From: Planctomycetaceae bacterium
GTDB lineage: Bacteria; Planctomycetota; Planctomycetia; Planctomycetales; Planctomycetaceae
Reading direction: 5' to 3'
NCBI GenBank assembly: GCA_020426515.1
Contig: JAGQPW010000049.1
Coordinates: 1-36,019, forward strand
DNA length: 36,019 bases
The notes below the pieces were generated by a model. That model had not been told where the DNA came from. It saw only the letters and a list, made by a program, of their open reading frames with translations, and did no database searches. A program made the position numbers and the translations under genes. Below, piece after piece: positions 27,464-35,981 of the stretch; the first letter of the stretch is position 1; the number at the start of each line of letters is the position of its first letter.

Positions 27464-29518
27464 ATGGATCGAATTCACAACGCGTTCGAAAAGAATGCCT
27501 TCCTGCTGGATCTTGACGCTCAAGATCTGGGCGATGTTTTCCGTCAGGCATTGGTCGCCGCGGTCAATCTGGGGTTCATCCCGGCTGATCGGGCTGGCGA
27601 CGTCGAAGCGGAACTACACGCACGAGAACAGACCGCTTCGACCGCTATCGGAAACTCGGTCGCGATTCCCCATGCATATCTCGAAGGGCTGGATGAGCCG
27701 CTGATCTTTTTTGTCCGGCTGCGGCGGGCGATGGACATGGGCGCCCCCGACCTGCGTCCCGTCCGCTATCTATTCATCCTGACCGGCCCAACAGGGCGTG
27801 CCAGCGAACATCTCGACACGCTGACACAAATTGCCCGGCTGATGTCGGAGAAGGAGTTCCGGTACGACATACGTCAGGCCTTGCATCGCGAGGATCTGCT
27901 GGCCGCGATTGCTGCGTTCGATGAGCGGTCGGCACCGGAAAAGCGCAAAGCGCTGTTCGAAGATGGTCTGACCTACACCGGCAAGTTTGCAGGAGGATTG
28001 CGTGCGGATATCGCACGTCGATCCGCCTGTTACCTGTCGGATTTCAAGGATGGCTTGAGCACGAAAAGCCTGGGATCGGTTCTGTTCCTGTTCTTCGCCT
28101 GCATTGCGCCCGCCATCACCTTCGGCGGACTGATGCAGGATGCCACTGGAGGCTGGATCGGGGCGACCGAGATGCTCCTGGCCACCGCCGTCGGAGGAGT
28201 CATCTTCAGCCTGATGGGAGGTCAGCCACTACTGATCCTGGGGGGAACCGGGCCGCATCTTGTCTTTACCGCCATCCTGTATGAGTTGTGCCAGCAGTTC
28301 AACATTCCATTTCTGCCGACATATGCCTGGGTCGGCTGCTGGTCGGCGCTCTATCTGATTCTCCTCTCGCTGACAGACGCCAGTTGCCTGCTGCGATTCT
28401 TCACTCGGTTTACGGACGAAATCTTCGCGACACTGATTTCCGTGATCTTTATTGTGGAGTCGCTGAAGAAGATTCTGGCTTCACTGCATGAGGCCCGTGC
28501 TGATCGCATTCAACATGACCAGGCCTTCCTCGCATTGTTGCTGTCACTGGGCACATACGCGTGCGCGATGATGCTCAGCAGAGTCCGCAAGACCCGCTAC
28601 CTCTCGCATGGAGTCCGCGAATTCCTGGCGGACTTTGGGCCCACGATCGCCGTCGGCGCGATGATGCTGTTCGGCACACTGTTTCCTCAGGTCTTTTTGG
28701 AGCCGCTCCGCGTTCCCGACCATCTCGAGCCGACTGCCTCGGCCGTTGATGGAGCCAAGCGGGCCTGGCTGGTTCCCATGTTTGATCTCCCCTTATGGGT
28801 TTGCATCGCGGCAGCCATTCCGGCATTGCTGGTCACCGTGCTGACGTTTCTGGAACAGAACATCACCGCCCGTATTGTGAATTCCCCCGACCATCAGCTG
28901 CACAAGGGGCCCGGTTATCACCTCGACCTGGGTGTCGTCGGTCTACTGCGAATCTTCTGTTCAATTTTCGGCCTTCCCTGGCTCGTGGCTGCCACTGTGC
29001 GGTCCCTCAATCACGTGCGGTCACTGGCCACCGTGGAAGAGAAAGTGGGGTCCGGAGGGGAACGCCGGGAGGAAATCATTCATGTGCGTGAAACCCGATT
29101 AACAGGACTGGCCATCAGCCTGCTGATTGGCTGCTCACTGCTGCTGTTGCCGTTCCTGAAGCTGATCCCCATTGCCGTCTTGTACGGCCTCTTTCTCTAC
29201 ATGGGCGTCGTGTCACTGGGGGGCAATCAGTTCTTTGAGCGATCAATCCTGTGGATTACCGACCCGGCCCTGTATCCCAAGACGCACTACACCCGCACGG
29301 TCCCCACCTGGACCATTCACTACTTTACCGCCATTCAGATGCTGTGCCTGACCGCCCTGATGCTGGTCAGCCTCAGTTCGTTCAAGATCCTGTTTCCGCT
29401 GCTGATCGCCCTGCTGGTGCCCATACGAATCCTGCTGAACAAGCTCTTCAGCCAGCCCGACCTGGCGGCATTGGATGCCGCCACCGAGCCCGAGACAGAG
29501 GAATCGCACTGGGCCTAG
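27464..29518 (+). CDS. PTS EIIA domain fused to SLC4/Band 3-like anion (bicarbonate) transporter
   Basis: A 684-residue protein. Residues ~1-150 are a PTS EIIA-2 (mannitol/nitrogen type) domain with the phosphorylatable His in IGNSVAIPHA (H70). Residues ~195-660 form an SLC4-type transporter, strikingly close to human AE1: GGTGPHLVFTAILYELC, RFTDEIFATLISVIFIVES, KGPGYHLDLG, FGLPWLVAATVRS, LFLYMGVVSLGGNQFF. By eye, E464 (FLEQNITARI) and R513 (AATVRSLNH) match AE1 E681 and R730, which take part in anion binding. It should move bicarbonate or another anion across the inner membrane, perhaps gated by phosphorylation of the EIIA domain. The eukaryotic Band 3 cytoplasmic domain also has an EIIA-like fold. 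It follows the thioredoxin gene by 61 nt and converges on peptide deformylase. Confidence 0.92.
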   Translation: MDRIHNAFEKNAFLLDLDAQDLGDVFRQALVAAVNLGFIPADRAGDVEAELHAREQTASTAIGNSVAIPHAYLEGLDEPLIFFVRLRRAMDMGAPDLRPVRYLFILTGPTGRASEHLDTLTQIARLMSEKEFRYDIRQALHREDLLAAIAAFDERSAPEKRKALFEDGLTYTGKFAGGLRADIARRSACYLSDFKDGLSTKSLGSVLFLFFACIAPAITFGGLMQDATGGWIGATEMLLATAVGGVIFSLMGGQPLLILGGTGPHLVFTAILYELCQQFNIPFLPTYAWVGCWSALYLILLSLTDASCLLRFFTRFTDEIFATLISVIFIVESLKKILASLHEARADRIQHDQAFLALLLSLGTYACAMMLSRVRKTRYLSHGVREFLADFGPTIAVGAMMLFGTLFPQVFLEPLRVPDHLEPTASAVDGAKRAWLVPMFDLPLWVCIAAAIPALLVTVLTFLEQNITARIVNSPDHQLHKGPGYHLDLGVVGLLRIFCSIFGLPWLVAATVRSLNHVRSLATVEEKVGSGGERREEIIHVRETRLTGLAISLLIGCSLLLLPFLKLIPIAVLYGLFLYMGVVSLGGNQFFERSILWITDPALYPKTHYTRTVPTWTIHYFTAIQMLCLTALMLVSLSSFKILFPLLIALLVPIRILLNKLFSQPDLAALDAATEPETEESHWA

Positions 29519-29550
29519 GAGGCGATCTCCGCAGCACAATGCCGTGGCGA

Positions 29551-30228
29551 CTACTCGGCTTCTCCTCGCCCCTTGCGGGCTCGCAAGAGCGAAGCCGGAA
29601 CATCGGCCTGTGGTGGGGCCACGGTCTCCTCCAGAAAGCTGCCCGGTACTCCGCCGGCAGCGGCAATCTCGCGCAGCGTGTTGAGCAGTTCGTCATCGGA
29701 CAGGTAGGCCTTTGCCGCCTGCGCCTGACGCAACGTTTCCTCAAACACATTCAAAACGGGCTCCACATCCTTCCGCTGCGACTCGATGACCTTGTCCGTG
29801 AACATGACTCCGTCCAGATGGTCGAGTTCATGCTGCACCACGCGGGCGGGCAAATCGTCGAGCGACATCTCAAATAACTGGCCATCGAGATCAAAGGCTT
29901 CAATCTGCACATCACTGGGGCGACGGACATCGGCGTAGAGCTTGGGGATGCTCAGGCAACCTTCTTCGGCAACGTCCGACCCTTTTCGATTTGTGATCTG
30001 CGGGTTGATGAAAACGAATTCCTGGTCCGTTTCCTCCGGATCCGCTGCCAGATTCATCACAAACACGCGGAGTGGCAAACCAATCTGGTTGGCTGCCAGG
30101 CCAATGCCATTGGCTTCATACATCAATTCAAACATCCGGCGGACCACGGTCCGCAGGTTGTTGTCGATCTGGCGGATGTCAGCCGATTTGAACCGCAGGG
30201 CTGGATGCGGAAAATACACAATCTGCAT
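29551..30228 (-). CDS. def: Peptide deformylase
   Basis: Removes the formyl group from the N-terminal Met of new proteins. All three family motifs are present: GIGLAANQ (41-48), EGCLS (89-93, metal ligand C91) and HELDH (133-137, ligands H133 and H137, catalytic E134). The usual enzyme ends near residue 170. Here about 50 extra residues follow (SDDELLNTLREIAAAGGVPGSF onward in two helical and Arg/Lys-rich pieces), so this is a C-terminally extended form. No methionyl-tRNA formyltransferase gene is adjacent. It is divergent from msrP across 234 nt, and convergent with the anion transporter with a 32-nt gap. Confidence 0.95.
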   Translation of the reverse strand: MQIVYFPHPALRFKSADIRQIDNNLRTVVRRMFELMYEANGIGLAANQIGLPLRVFVMNLAADPEETDQEFVFINPQITNRKGSDVAEEGCLSIPKLYADVRRPSDVQIEAFDLDGQLFEMSLDDLPARVVQHELDHLDGVMFTDKVIESQRKDVEPVLNVFEETLRQAQAAKAYLSDDELLNTLREIAAAGGVPGSFLEETVAPPQADVPASLLRARKGRGEAE

Positions 30229-30462
30229 GTCGAAACTTCAGCAACTGTTGTCGTGAATGACGGACCGCATGGCACGGCGAGCAGGGCTCGCAGCGACCGT
30301 AATTTGCGAGTTTAGCACAGGTCCGACGTCGTCGCATCCGCACGGGCAACCGTTTGCGGGCATGACGTTTTACTGATCTCATACACGATTCCCATTCAAC
30401 CATTGACATGTTTCTGCCTAGAATCAAGAGACCCACTCCCTGTTTCACATGCAAACTGGATC

Positions 30463-31443
30463 ATGAACTACTTCATTCGCCGCCCCTGGGATCTGCCGCA
30501 GTCCGTTCATACTGAAGAATCGGTCTACCGAGATCGGAAGCAGGCGAGGCGGGACTTCCTGAAGTCCATCGGCCTCGGCGCAGGGGGGCTTGCAATTGGG
30601 GGGCTGCTTCCGGGCTGCGGCAAGCCAACACTTGAGGAACTCGAAGACGCCGGCGCGGTCACCGTTGATACCGCCGCATACCCGGCTCCGCCCAATGGAG
30701 CGTTCGAGTATGGGCGAGAGGAAACCGCGCGTGAAGAAGCCGCCCGTTTCACCAATTTTTATGAGTTCACCTCCAGCAAGGCGGTCTACCAGCATGTCGA
30801 CAAGTTCGAGCCCACGCCGTGGAAGGTGGAAGTCACCGGCCTGTGCGCGAAACCGGGAACATTCGATCTCGATGATCTGATCAAGCTTGCCCCCCTCGAA
30901 GAGCGGGCGTACCGCCACCGCTGTGTCGAAACCTGGTCCATGTGTGTTCCATGGACGGGCTATCCACTTCACAAGCTGCTCATGGCCGTCGAGCCTCAGG
31001 CCGCGGCGAAGTATGTCCTGTTCAAGACCTGCAACCGCCCCGAACAGGCTCCCCAGATGGCCATTCCACGCTATCCCTGGCCTTACACTGAAGGCCTGAC
31101 TCTGCCGGAAGCGATGAATGAACTGACTCTGCTGACGACGGGCATCTACGGGCAGCCGCTGCTCAAACAGCACGGAGCCCCCATCAGAATTGTCATCCCC
31201 TGGAAATACGGATTCAAATCGATCAAGTCGATCGTTGAAATTGAACTGACCGACCAGCTTCCCGCGACGTTCTGGAACACCCTCAATCCCCACGAATATG
31301 GCTTTGAGGCCAACGTCGACCCGCAGGTTCCGCATCCCCGCTGGAGCCAGGAGTGGGAATGGATGCTCGGGTCCCGTGACCGCTTTCGCACGCAAATCTA
31401 CAACGGCTATGGCGACTGGGTCGGCGACTTGTATGGTTCGTAA
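30463..31443 (+). CDS. msrP: Protein-methionine-sulfoxide reductase catalytic subunit MsrP (YedY family)
   Basis: A 326-residue molybdopterin enzyme that reduces oxidised methionine in envelope proteins. The Tat signal is RRDFLKSIGLGAGGLAIGG (about 27-45), followed by LLPGCGK, so the protein could also be lipidated at that Cys. The molybdenum-ligating Cys lies in HRCVETWSM (C154), where E. coli MsrP has RCVEGWSM. Other conserved parts are MAIPRYPWPYTEGL, LYGQPLL-like IYGQPLLKQHGAP and PWKYGFKS. Length matches the family. The ATG at 30463 places the twin Arg at the normal distance; the frame is open from 30403. The usual haem partner MsrQ is not encoded in this window, so electrons must come from a distant or different donor. 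Confidence 0.93.
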   Translation: MNYFIRRPWDLPQSVHTEESVYRDRKQARRDFLKSIGLGAGGLAIGGLLPGCGKPTLEELEDAGAVTVDTAAYPAPPNGAFEYGREETAREEAARFTNFYEFTSSKAVYQHVDKFEPTPWKVEVTGLCAKPGTFDLDDLIKLAPLEERAYRHRCVETWSMCVPWTGYPLHKLLMAVEPQAAAKYVLFKTCNRPEQAPQMAIPRYPWPYTEGLTLPEAMNELTLLTTGIYGQPLLKQHGAPIRIVIPWKYGFKSIKSIVEIELTDQLPATFWNTLNPHEYGFEANVDPQVPHPRWSQEWEWMLGSRDRFRTQIYNGYGDWVGDLYGS

Positions 31444-31554
31444 TCGGATCGCCAGGGGGCTGTTTCCGCTGTTCAATTGCCCGGGGGACTGCCAACGTAG
31501 TCAAATACACGTTGTGCAGCCCTTCACCAAACACGATGACCGATTGCAGATCAC

Positions 31555-32355
31555 ATGCCGGACTCTCTCTTCAGTGTCGCCAACCAGGTCGTACTCGTTT
31601 CCGGGGGAAGCCGGGGAATTGGCCGAGCGATCGCGGACGGGTTCGCTCAGCGTTCGGCTCGCGTGATCATCACGGGTCGTGATTCGGAGTCATTGCACCA
31701 GACTGCAGCTGAGCTATCCGCCGGCTCCGAATTTCCGGTGATTCCCATGGTCTGCGATGTGGCCTGTCCAAAGCAGATCGAAATTCTGGTGGAGAAGGTC
31801 GTTGAGGCCTGTGGCCAGATCGACACGCTCATCAACGTCGCCGGAGTCAACCGCCGCAAACCGGCGCTGGAAGTCACCGAAGAGGACTACGACTTCGTCA
31901 TGGACATCAATCTCAAGGGGGCCTTTCTGCTGTCGAAGGCCGTGGGCCGGGTAATGGTGGAGCAGGAAAGTGGAAGTCAGATCAATATCGCTTCACTGAA
32001 CTCCGACCGGCCCTTTAATGATGTCCTCCCCTACGCCATGAGCAAAATGGGCATGAGCACAATGACTCGCGTACTGGCGATCGAATGGGGGCCATTGGGA
32101 GTTCGCGTGAACGCCCTGGCACCGGGGTTCATTCTTACCGACCTGACAAAGAAATTGTGGGCAAACCAGGAATTGCAGGAATGGGGGCTGACGAACACGC
32201 CGCTACAACGAATGGGGCAGCCGGAAGACATGGTTGGAACGGCCGTGTTCCTGGCCAGCGAGGCGTCGCGTTTCATGACCGGACAGGTCCTGTTTGTCGA
32301 TGGCGGCTTCACCGCCGGACGGAACTGGCCCATTCCTGCGGGAGGCGGACAGTAA
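31555..32355 (+). CDS. Short-chain dehydrogenase/reductase (SDR)
   Basis: A 266-residue classical SDR that oxidises or reduces an alcohol/ketone using NAD(P). The cofactor loop is SGGSRGIG (16-23), NVAG at 94-97, and the catalytic set is N119, S147, Y160 and K164 (INIASLNS...PYAMSKMG). The C-terminus has the usual RVNALAPGFILTDLT and GQVLFVDGGF. By overall look it is nearest to gluconate 5-dehydrogenase/2-deoxy-gluconate dehydrogenase types, but the substrate is not certain. It lies 111 nt after msrP and only 4 nt before the FtsX-like permease gene, so it is translationally close to that gene. Confidence 0.92.
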   Translation: MPDSLFSVANQVVLVSGGSRGIGRAIADGFAQRSARVIITGRDSESLHQTAAELSAGSEFPVIPMVCDVACPKQIEILVEKVVEACGQIDTLINVAGVNRRKPALEVTEEDYDFVMDINLKGAFLLSKAVGRVMVEQESGSQINIASLNSDRPFNDVLPYAMSKMGMSTMTRVLAIEWGPLGVRVNALAPGFILTDLTKKLWANQELQEWGLTNTPLQRMGQPEDMVGTAVFLASEASRFMTGQVLFVDGGFTAGRNWPIPAGGGQ

Positions 32356-32359
32356 CCCC

Positions 32360-33670
32360 ATGTTGGGATTTGCCCTCGCCAATCTGCTCAGTCGGCCCAT
32401 GCGGACGGCACTCTCAGTCCTCGGCCTGACCGTCGCCATTGCGGGGATGGTCGGCCTGTTTTCGATCGCCGAAGGCATCAGCAATGTCGTTACCCGTTCC
32501 TTTCAACAGATTCCCGGCTTGCTGATCCAGCAGCGCGGCGCTCCGGTTCCCATTTTCTCCACGCTGCCATCGGCATGGGAGCAGGAAATCCGCGAGGTTC
32601 CCGGAGTGACGGTCGTGAACGCGGAAGTCCTCAGCCGAATCAATTTGCTCGAAGGGAAGGTGGTCCTGTCTCCCCCGCGATTCCTGCTCGGTCTGGAGAT
32701 TCCCTCCCGTCTCGCTCTTCAGCGATGCGTTTATCACGAGAACCTCGTCGAGGGGCGTTTCCTGACCCTGGAGGACCAGGGAACGAACAACTGCATCATC
32801 AGCCAACAGATCGCGATCGAACACAAGAAAGGCATCGGCGACACGCTGCTGCTCAACCGGGCGGAATGTCCAATCGTTGGCATTTACCACACCGGCTCGA
32901 TCATGATCGACGTCAGTATTCTGATGGACCTGGGAACCGTCCGACAGCTGATGCGCGTGGCTCCCGATACCGTCTCCTGTTTCTATGTTGAACTGGCCGA
33001 GGCTGCGGATCGCAAGCAGGTCAAACAGGAACTGGAAGATCTCTTTCGCGGCCGCGAGGGGGACAACTGGCAACCCAGTGGGCAATCCTCAGAAAACATC
33101 CTCGGCTCGCTGTTTCGCCAGTTGGACCGACAAATTCGACAAACAGCCCCGGGAGACCTTTCCGCCCCCTCCTCACCACCGCTTCCCGCAACGAACAATG
33201 CGGCTTCGGACGTCGAGTCCCCGGTGGAAGTTCGTTCGGCGGAGGACTGGTCCGAACGCTTTGACGAATTCAGCGCGGACCTGAAGGTGTTCCTGGTCAT
33301 CATGACGGCCATTGGAGTGACGATCGCCGTCCTGAGCATCATCAACACCATGCTGATGAGCATCACCGAACGGACCACCGATTTTGGAATCCTTCGTGCC
33401 AACGGCTGGCGATCACGCGACATCGTCAAGTTGATCACCTGGGAGAGTGCCCTGATCGGGCTGATCGGCGGCGGACTGGGAGCCCTGCTCGGGTTTATTG
33501 CCACTCTGGTCATCAATGCCACGTGGCCCGACCGTATGCAGCTGTTTGCGAGTCCGCAGCTGCTGGTCTTCAGCGTGCTGTTCAGCGTCTTACTCGGCAC
33601 CATCGGCGGTGTGTACCCAGCCTGGTTGGCAAGTCGCCTCTCGCCAATGGAAGCCATCCGTCGAGGCTGA
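32360..33670 (+). CDS. FtsX/MacB-like ABC transporter permease
   Basis: A 436-residue inner-membrane protein of the MacB/LolC/FtsX permease class. One N-terminal helix (about 17-40, ALSVLGLTVAIAGMVGLFSIAEG) precedes a large periplasmic MacB-type domain (~45-310). That domain includes a Pro/Ser-rich insert near 265-295. Three C-terminal helices follow (VFLVIMTAIGVTIAVLSII, ALIGLIGGGLGALLGFIA, LLVFSVLFSVLLGTIGGVYPAWLA) with the family end SPMEAIRRG. The family works with an ATPase (MacB/LolD type) in efflux, lipoprotein transport or mechanotransmission. No ATPase gene is adjacent. It begins 4 nt after the SDR stop; the ATG at 32360 is preferred to 32294, which would lie inside the SDR gene. It converges on the SprT-like gene. 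Confidence 0.88.
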   Translation: MLGFALANLLSRPMRTALSVLGLTVAIAGMVGLFSIAEGISNVVTRSFQQIPGLLIQQRGAPVPIFSTLPSAWEQEIREVPGVTVVNAEVLSRINLLEGKVVLSPPRFLLGLEIPSRLALQRCVYHENLVEGRFLTLEDQGTNNCIISQQIAIEHKKGIGDTLLLNRAECPIVGIYHTGSIMIDVSILMDLGTVRQLMRVAPDTVSCFYVELAEAADRKQVKQELEDLFRGREGDNWQPSGQSSENILGSLFRQLDRQIRQTAPGDLSAPSSPPLPATNNAASDVESPVEVRSAEDWSERFDEFSADLKVFLVIMTAIGVTIAVLSIINTMLMSITERTTDFGILRANGWRSRDIVKLITWESALIGLIGGGLGALLGFIATLVINATWPDRMQLFASPQLLVFSVLFSVLLGTIGGVYPAWLASRLSPMEAIRRG

Positions 33671-33700
33671 CATCGTCCCCACTCGCAACGCGATGCCACA

Positions 33701-34462
33701 TCACTCGCAAGGCTGCAACTGATCCAGTGGCACGTAAAATTTGGCGTAGCGCTTGCCGTCGGAATACAGCACACCCCGAGAATCTTCGACCAGTACGGTG
33801 GCCCGCTTGGTCACGCGATTGAGCACCCCGACCTGATGTCGTCCATCCAGAGGAAACGTCACTCGAACCCCCGGACGCAGTCCGAGAACTCCCGCCTGTT
33901 CGCGTGCAGTCACCAGGGCATGGCGATGGCCGTTGTGACCGAAACACTGTCGGGCCAAAGACTGAAACCGCTCCGCCGAGCAGTTCGAGACGTCCCAGAC
34001 GAGCATTTCAATCAAATGCAGCAGTTCATGCTCCATGATTCGCTGTAGAGCCGCGAGCCGATCGTGGCAAACCACCCCGGCGACCGTGACTTCGCGTTCG
34101 AGATCAGCAAAGGACTGCATCAGCAGCGTGGAAGAGACCGCAATTTCGAATCGCTCGGCTCGCTGACTTCCACGTCGACGAAACCGGGAGGTCTTCCCAC
34201 CGGCTGAAGTCAACCGCGATGAAACCCGAAACGACAGGGGAACATCCTCCAGACAGGCCCGACACAATCCGTTAAAGAAGTGTGTGTCGTATGCTTCAAA
34301 CAACCACGCCAGATCCTGCTCATCCAGCTGCTCGAAATTCGGATTCCCAATCGATGCCGACTGAGCCAGCAATCCGGATCGAATTTGCTCCAGCCGCTGG
34401 CGAATCTGTTCCGGGGAGAGACGCAGCGTCATCAGGAATTGTCTCAAGTCGCTGCGGCTCAT
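33701..34462 (-). CDS. SprT-like zinc metallopeptidase-domain protein
   Basis: A 253-residue cytoplasmic protein with a SprT-like domain. Residues ~48-190 hold the domain, opening with LAWLFEAYDTHFFNGL as in SprT/Spartan proteins. The zinc site is HELLH (H145, E146, H149), and a third His lies in GHNGHRHAL (176-181). SprT-like proteases include Spartan, which digests DNA-crosslinked proteins; the bacterial role is less clear. The C-terminal ~60 residues (VRVTFPLDGRHQVGVLNRV to the end) look like a small beta-barrel extension. The frame is open to 34810, but the ATG at 34462 (MSRSDLRQFL) is chosen because the extra part reads like non-coding sequence. It is divergent from waaA and 30 nt from the end of the permease gene. 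Confidence 0.85.
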   Translation of the reverse strand: MSRSDLRQFLMTLRLSPEQIRQRLEQIRSGLLAQSASIGNPNFEQLDEQDLAWLFEAYDTHFFNGLCRACLEDVPLSFRVSSRLTSAGGKTSRFRRRGSQRAERFEIAVSSTLLMQSFADLEREVTVAGVVCHDRLAALQRIMEHELLHLIEMLVWDVSNCSAERFQSLARQCFGHNGHRHALVTAREQAGVLGLRPGVRVTFPLDGRHQVGVLNRVTKRATVLVEDSRGVLYSDGKRYAKFYVPLDQLQPCE

Positions 34463-34611
34463 TCGAGGATGATTCGGATTGCTGGGGAATTGGGAATTTG
34501 GTTCAAAGCATCGTATCGACCACCGCGGATCTCCCCAAGTATTCAATACCGTCGTCCGGAGCGTCACTGGGCTTGACCTGTTCGCACGGGAACCCGATTC
34601 TTGCACGCCTG

Positions 34612-35946
34612 ATGGGGCCTGTACGTCATTTGGTTGTGAACTGTCGAGACATTTTGCCCGGTTGGTTGCTGAATCTGGTTTACGCGCTGGTCGTGCTGTT
34701 GTGCAGTCCGATCCTCCTCTGGCGCAGCCTGCGCCTCGGCAAGTACCGCACAGGCTGGAGCGAGAAGTTTCTCGGGCATGTGCCACTGTATCCCAAAGAG
34801 AAGTCCTCAACTCCTCGCATCTGGCTGCATGCGGTGAGTGTCGGCGAAGTGCTGCAGCTTCGACAGGTACTCGTGCAGCTCCGATCGGTTCTACCGGAAG
34901 CGGAAGTCATCGTTTCAACCACCACCCGAACCGGACATGACGTTGCTCGTGAAAAGCTGCAAGGGGTGCATGTTGTGTACTTCCCGCTCGATTTCACGTG
35001 GGCAGTGAAGTCGGCATTGCGACGGTTACAGCCGGATGTCTTCGTGCTTGTTGAGCTGGAACTGTGGCCAAACTTCCTGCGCTCGTCGATTCGCCAGAAC
35101 GTGACACTGGGACTGATCAATGGGCGATTGAGTGAACGGAGTTACAAAGGCTACCGTCGGCTGCGCTGGCTGTTGAGACCGCTCCTGAGCCGGTTCTCTT
35201 TTCTCGCGATACAATCTGACGAATACCGTGACCGCTTTGTGGCCATTGGGGCCCGTGCGGAAACGTGTCACGTCACCGGATCGATCAAGTTCGACGGACT
35301 GCAAACCAGCCGGGATTTGCCGCTGACCGAGGAACTCCGAGTACAATTCGGTATTGAGCCGACGGATCGAGTCTTTATCGCCGGGAGTACCCAGGAGCCG
35401 GAAGAACAGATTGCGTTGCAGGTGTACCGCGAGTTACAGCCCGCATACCCGCAGCTGCGATTGATCCTTGTTCCTCGGCATCCGGAACGAGCAACTGCAA
35501 TTGCCCGCATGGTGGAGGAGGCCGGGTTCTCGCTTCAGCGCCGGTCACAGCACGGTCCCCCTCCGCAATCCGGAGCGAGGCCCGTTGGGATGCTGGATAC
35601 GGTAGGCGAGCTCTCTGCCTGCTGGGGACTCGCCGACATTGCGTTTGTCGGCGGAAGCTTCGGCAATCGCGGGGGGCAGAACATGATGGAGCCCGCCGCG
35701 TACGGCGCAGCTGTCTGCTTTGGCCCCAACACCCGCAACTTCCGACAAATTGTGGAACTGCTCACCCAGGCAGACGCCGTGCAGGTGGTTCAGGATCCTG
35801 CAGCACTGAAGGCGTTTGTCGAGAAAATGCTTCAATATCCCGATGAAGGCGCCGAACTGGGGCGGCGAGCCCAGCAGCTCGTCCTCAGCCAGCAGGGGGC
35901 GACACAGCGGACGATAGATCTGCTGCGGGCCTCGTTTTCCGCATGA
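34612..35946 (+). CDS. waaA: 3-deoxy-D-manno-octulosonic acid (KDO) transferase
   Basis: A 444-residue GT-B glycosyltransferase (WaaA/KdtA) that adds KDO to lipid A precursors at the inner face of the inner membrane. Residues ~18-38 are an N-terminal membrane anchor (WLLNLVYALVVLLCSPILLW). The N-domain has WLHAVSVGEVLQ with the catalytic Glu (E79), STTTRTGHDVA and FVLVELELWPNFL. The C-domain has FIAGSTQEPEEQ, LVPRHPERA, FVGGSFGNRGGQNMMEPAAYG and GPNTRNF, all typical. Length is normal. It supports a Gram-negative-type outer membrane with KDO in this lineage. The frame is open upstream to 34282, overlapping the SprT-like gene; the ATG at 34612 puts the anchor at the usual place. The partial gene downstream follows closely. 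Confidence 0.94.
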   Translation: MGPVRHLVVNCRDILPGWLLNLVYALVVLLCSPILLWRSLRLGKYRTGWSEKFLGHVPLYPKEKSSTPRIWLHAVSVGEVLQLRQVLVQLRSVLPEAEVIVSTTTRTGHDVAREKLQGVHVVYFPLDFTWAVKSALRRLQPDVFVLVELELWPNFLRSSIRQNVTLGLINGRLSERSYKGYRRLRWLLRPLLSRFSFLAIQSDEYRDRFVAIGARAETCHVTGSIKFDGLQTSRDLPLTEELRVQFGIEPTDRVFIAGSTQEPEEQIALQVYRELQPAYPQLRLILVPRHPERATAIARMVEEAGFSLQRRSQHGPPPQSGARPVGMLDTVGELSACWGLADIAFVGGSFGNRGGQNMMEPAAYGAAVCFGPNTRNFRQIVELLTQADAVQVVQDPAALKAFVEKMLQYPDEGAELGRRAQQLVLSQQGATQRTIDLLRASFSA

Positions 35947-35981
35947 TGTCGACGTCTCATTACCCAAAGGACGCGACTTCC

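Noticed and set aside
30277..30291. GCGAGC-AGG-GCTCGC hairpin between def and msrP
   Set aside because: Too short to interpret in a divergent promoter region, with no terminator or operator context.
30403..30424. TTGACA and TAGAAT boxes before msrP as a promoter
   Set aside because: The spacer is only 10 nt, far from the 16-18 nt needed for the housekeeping sigma factor.
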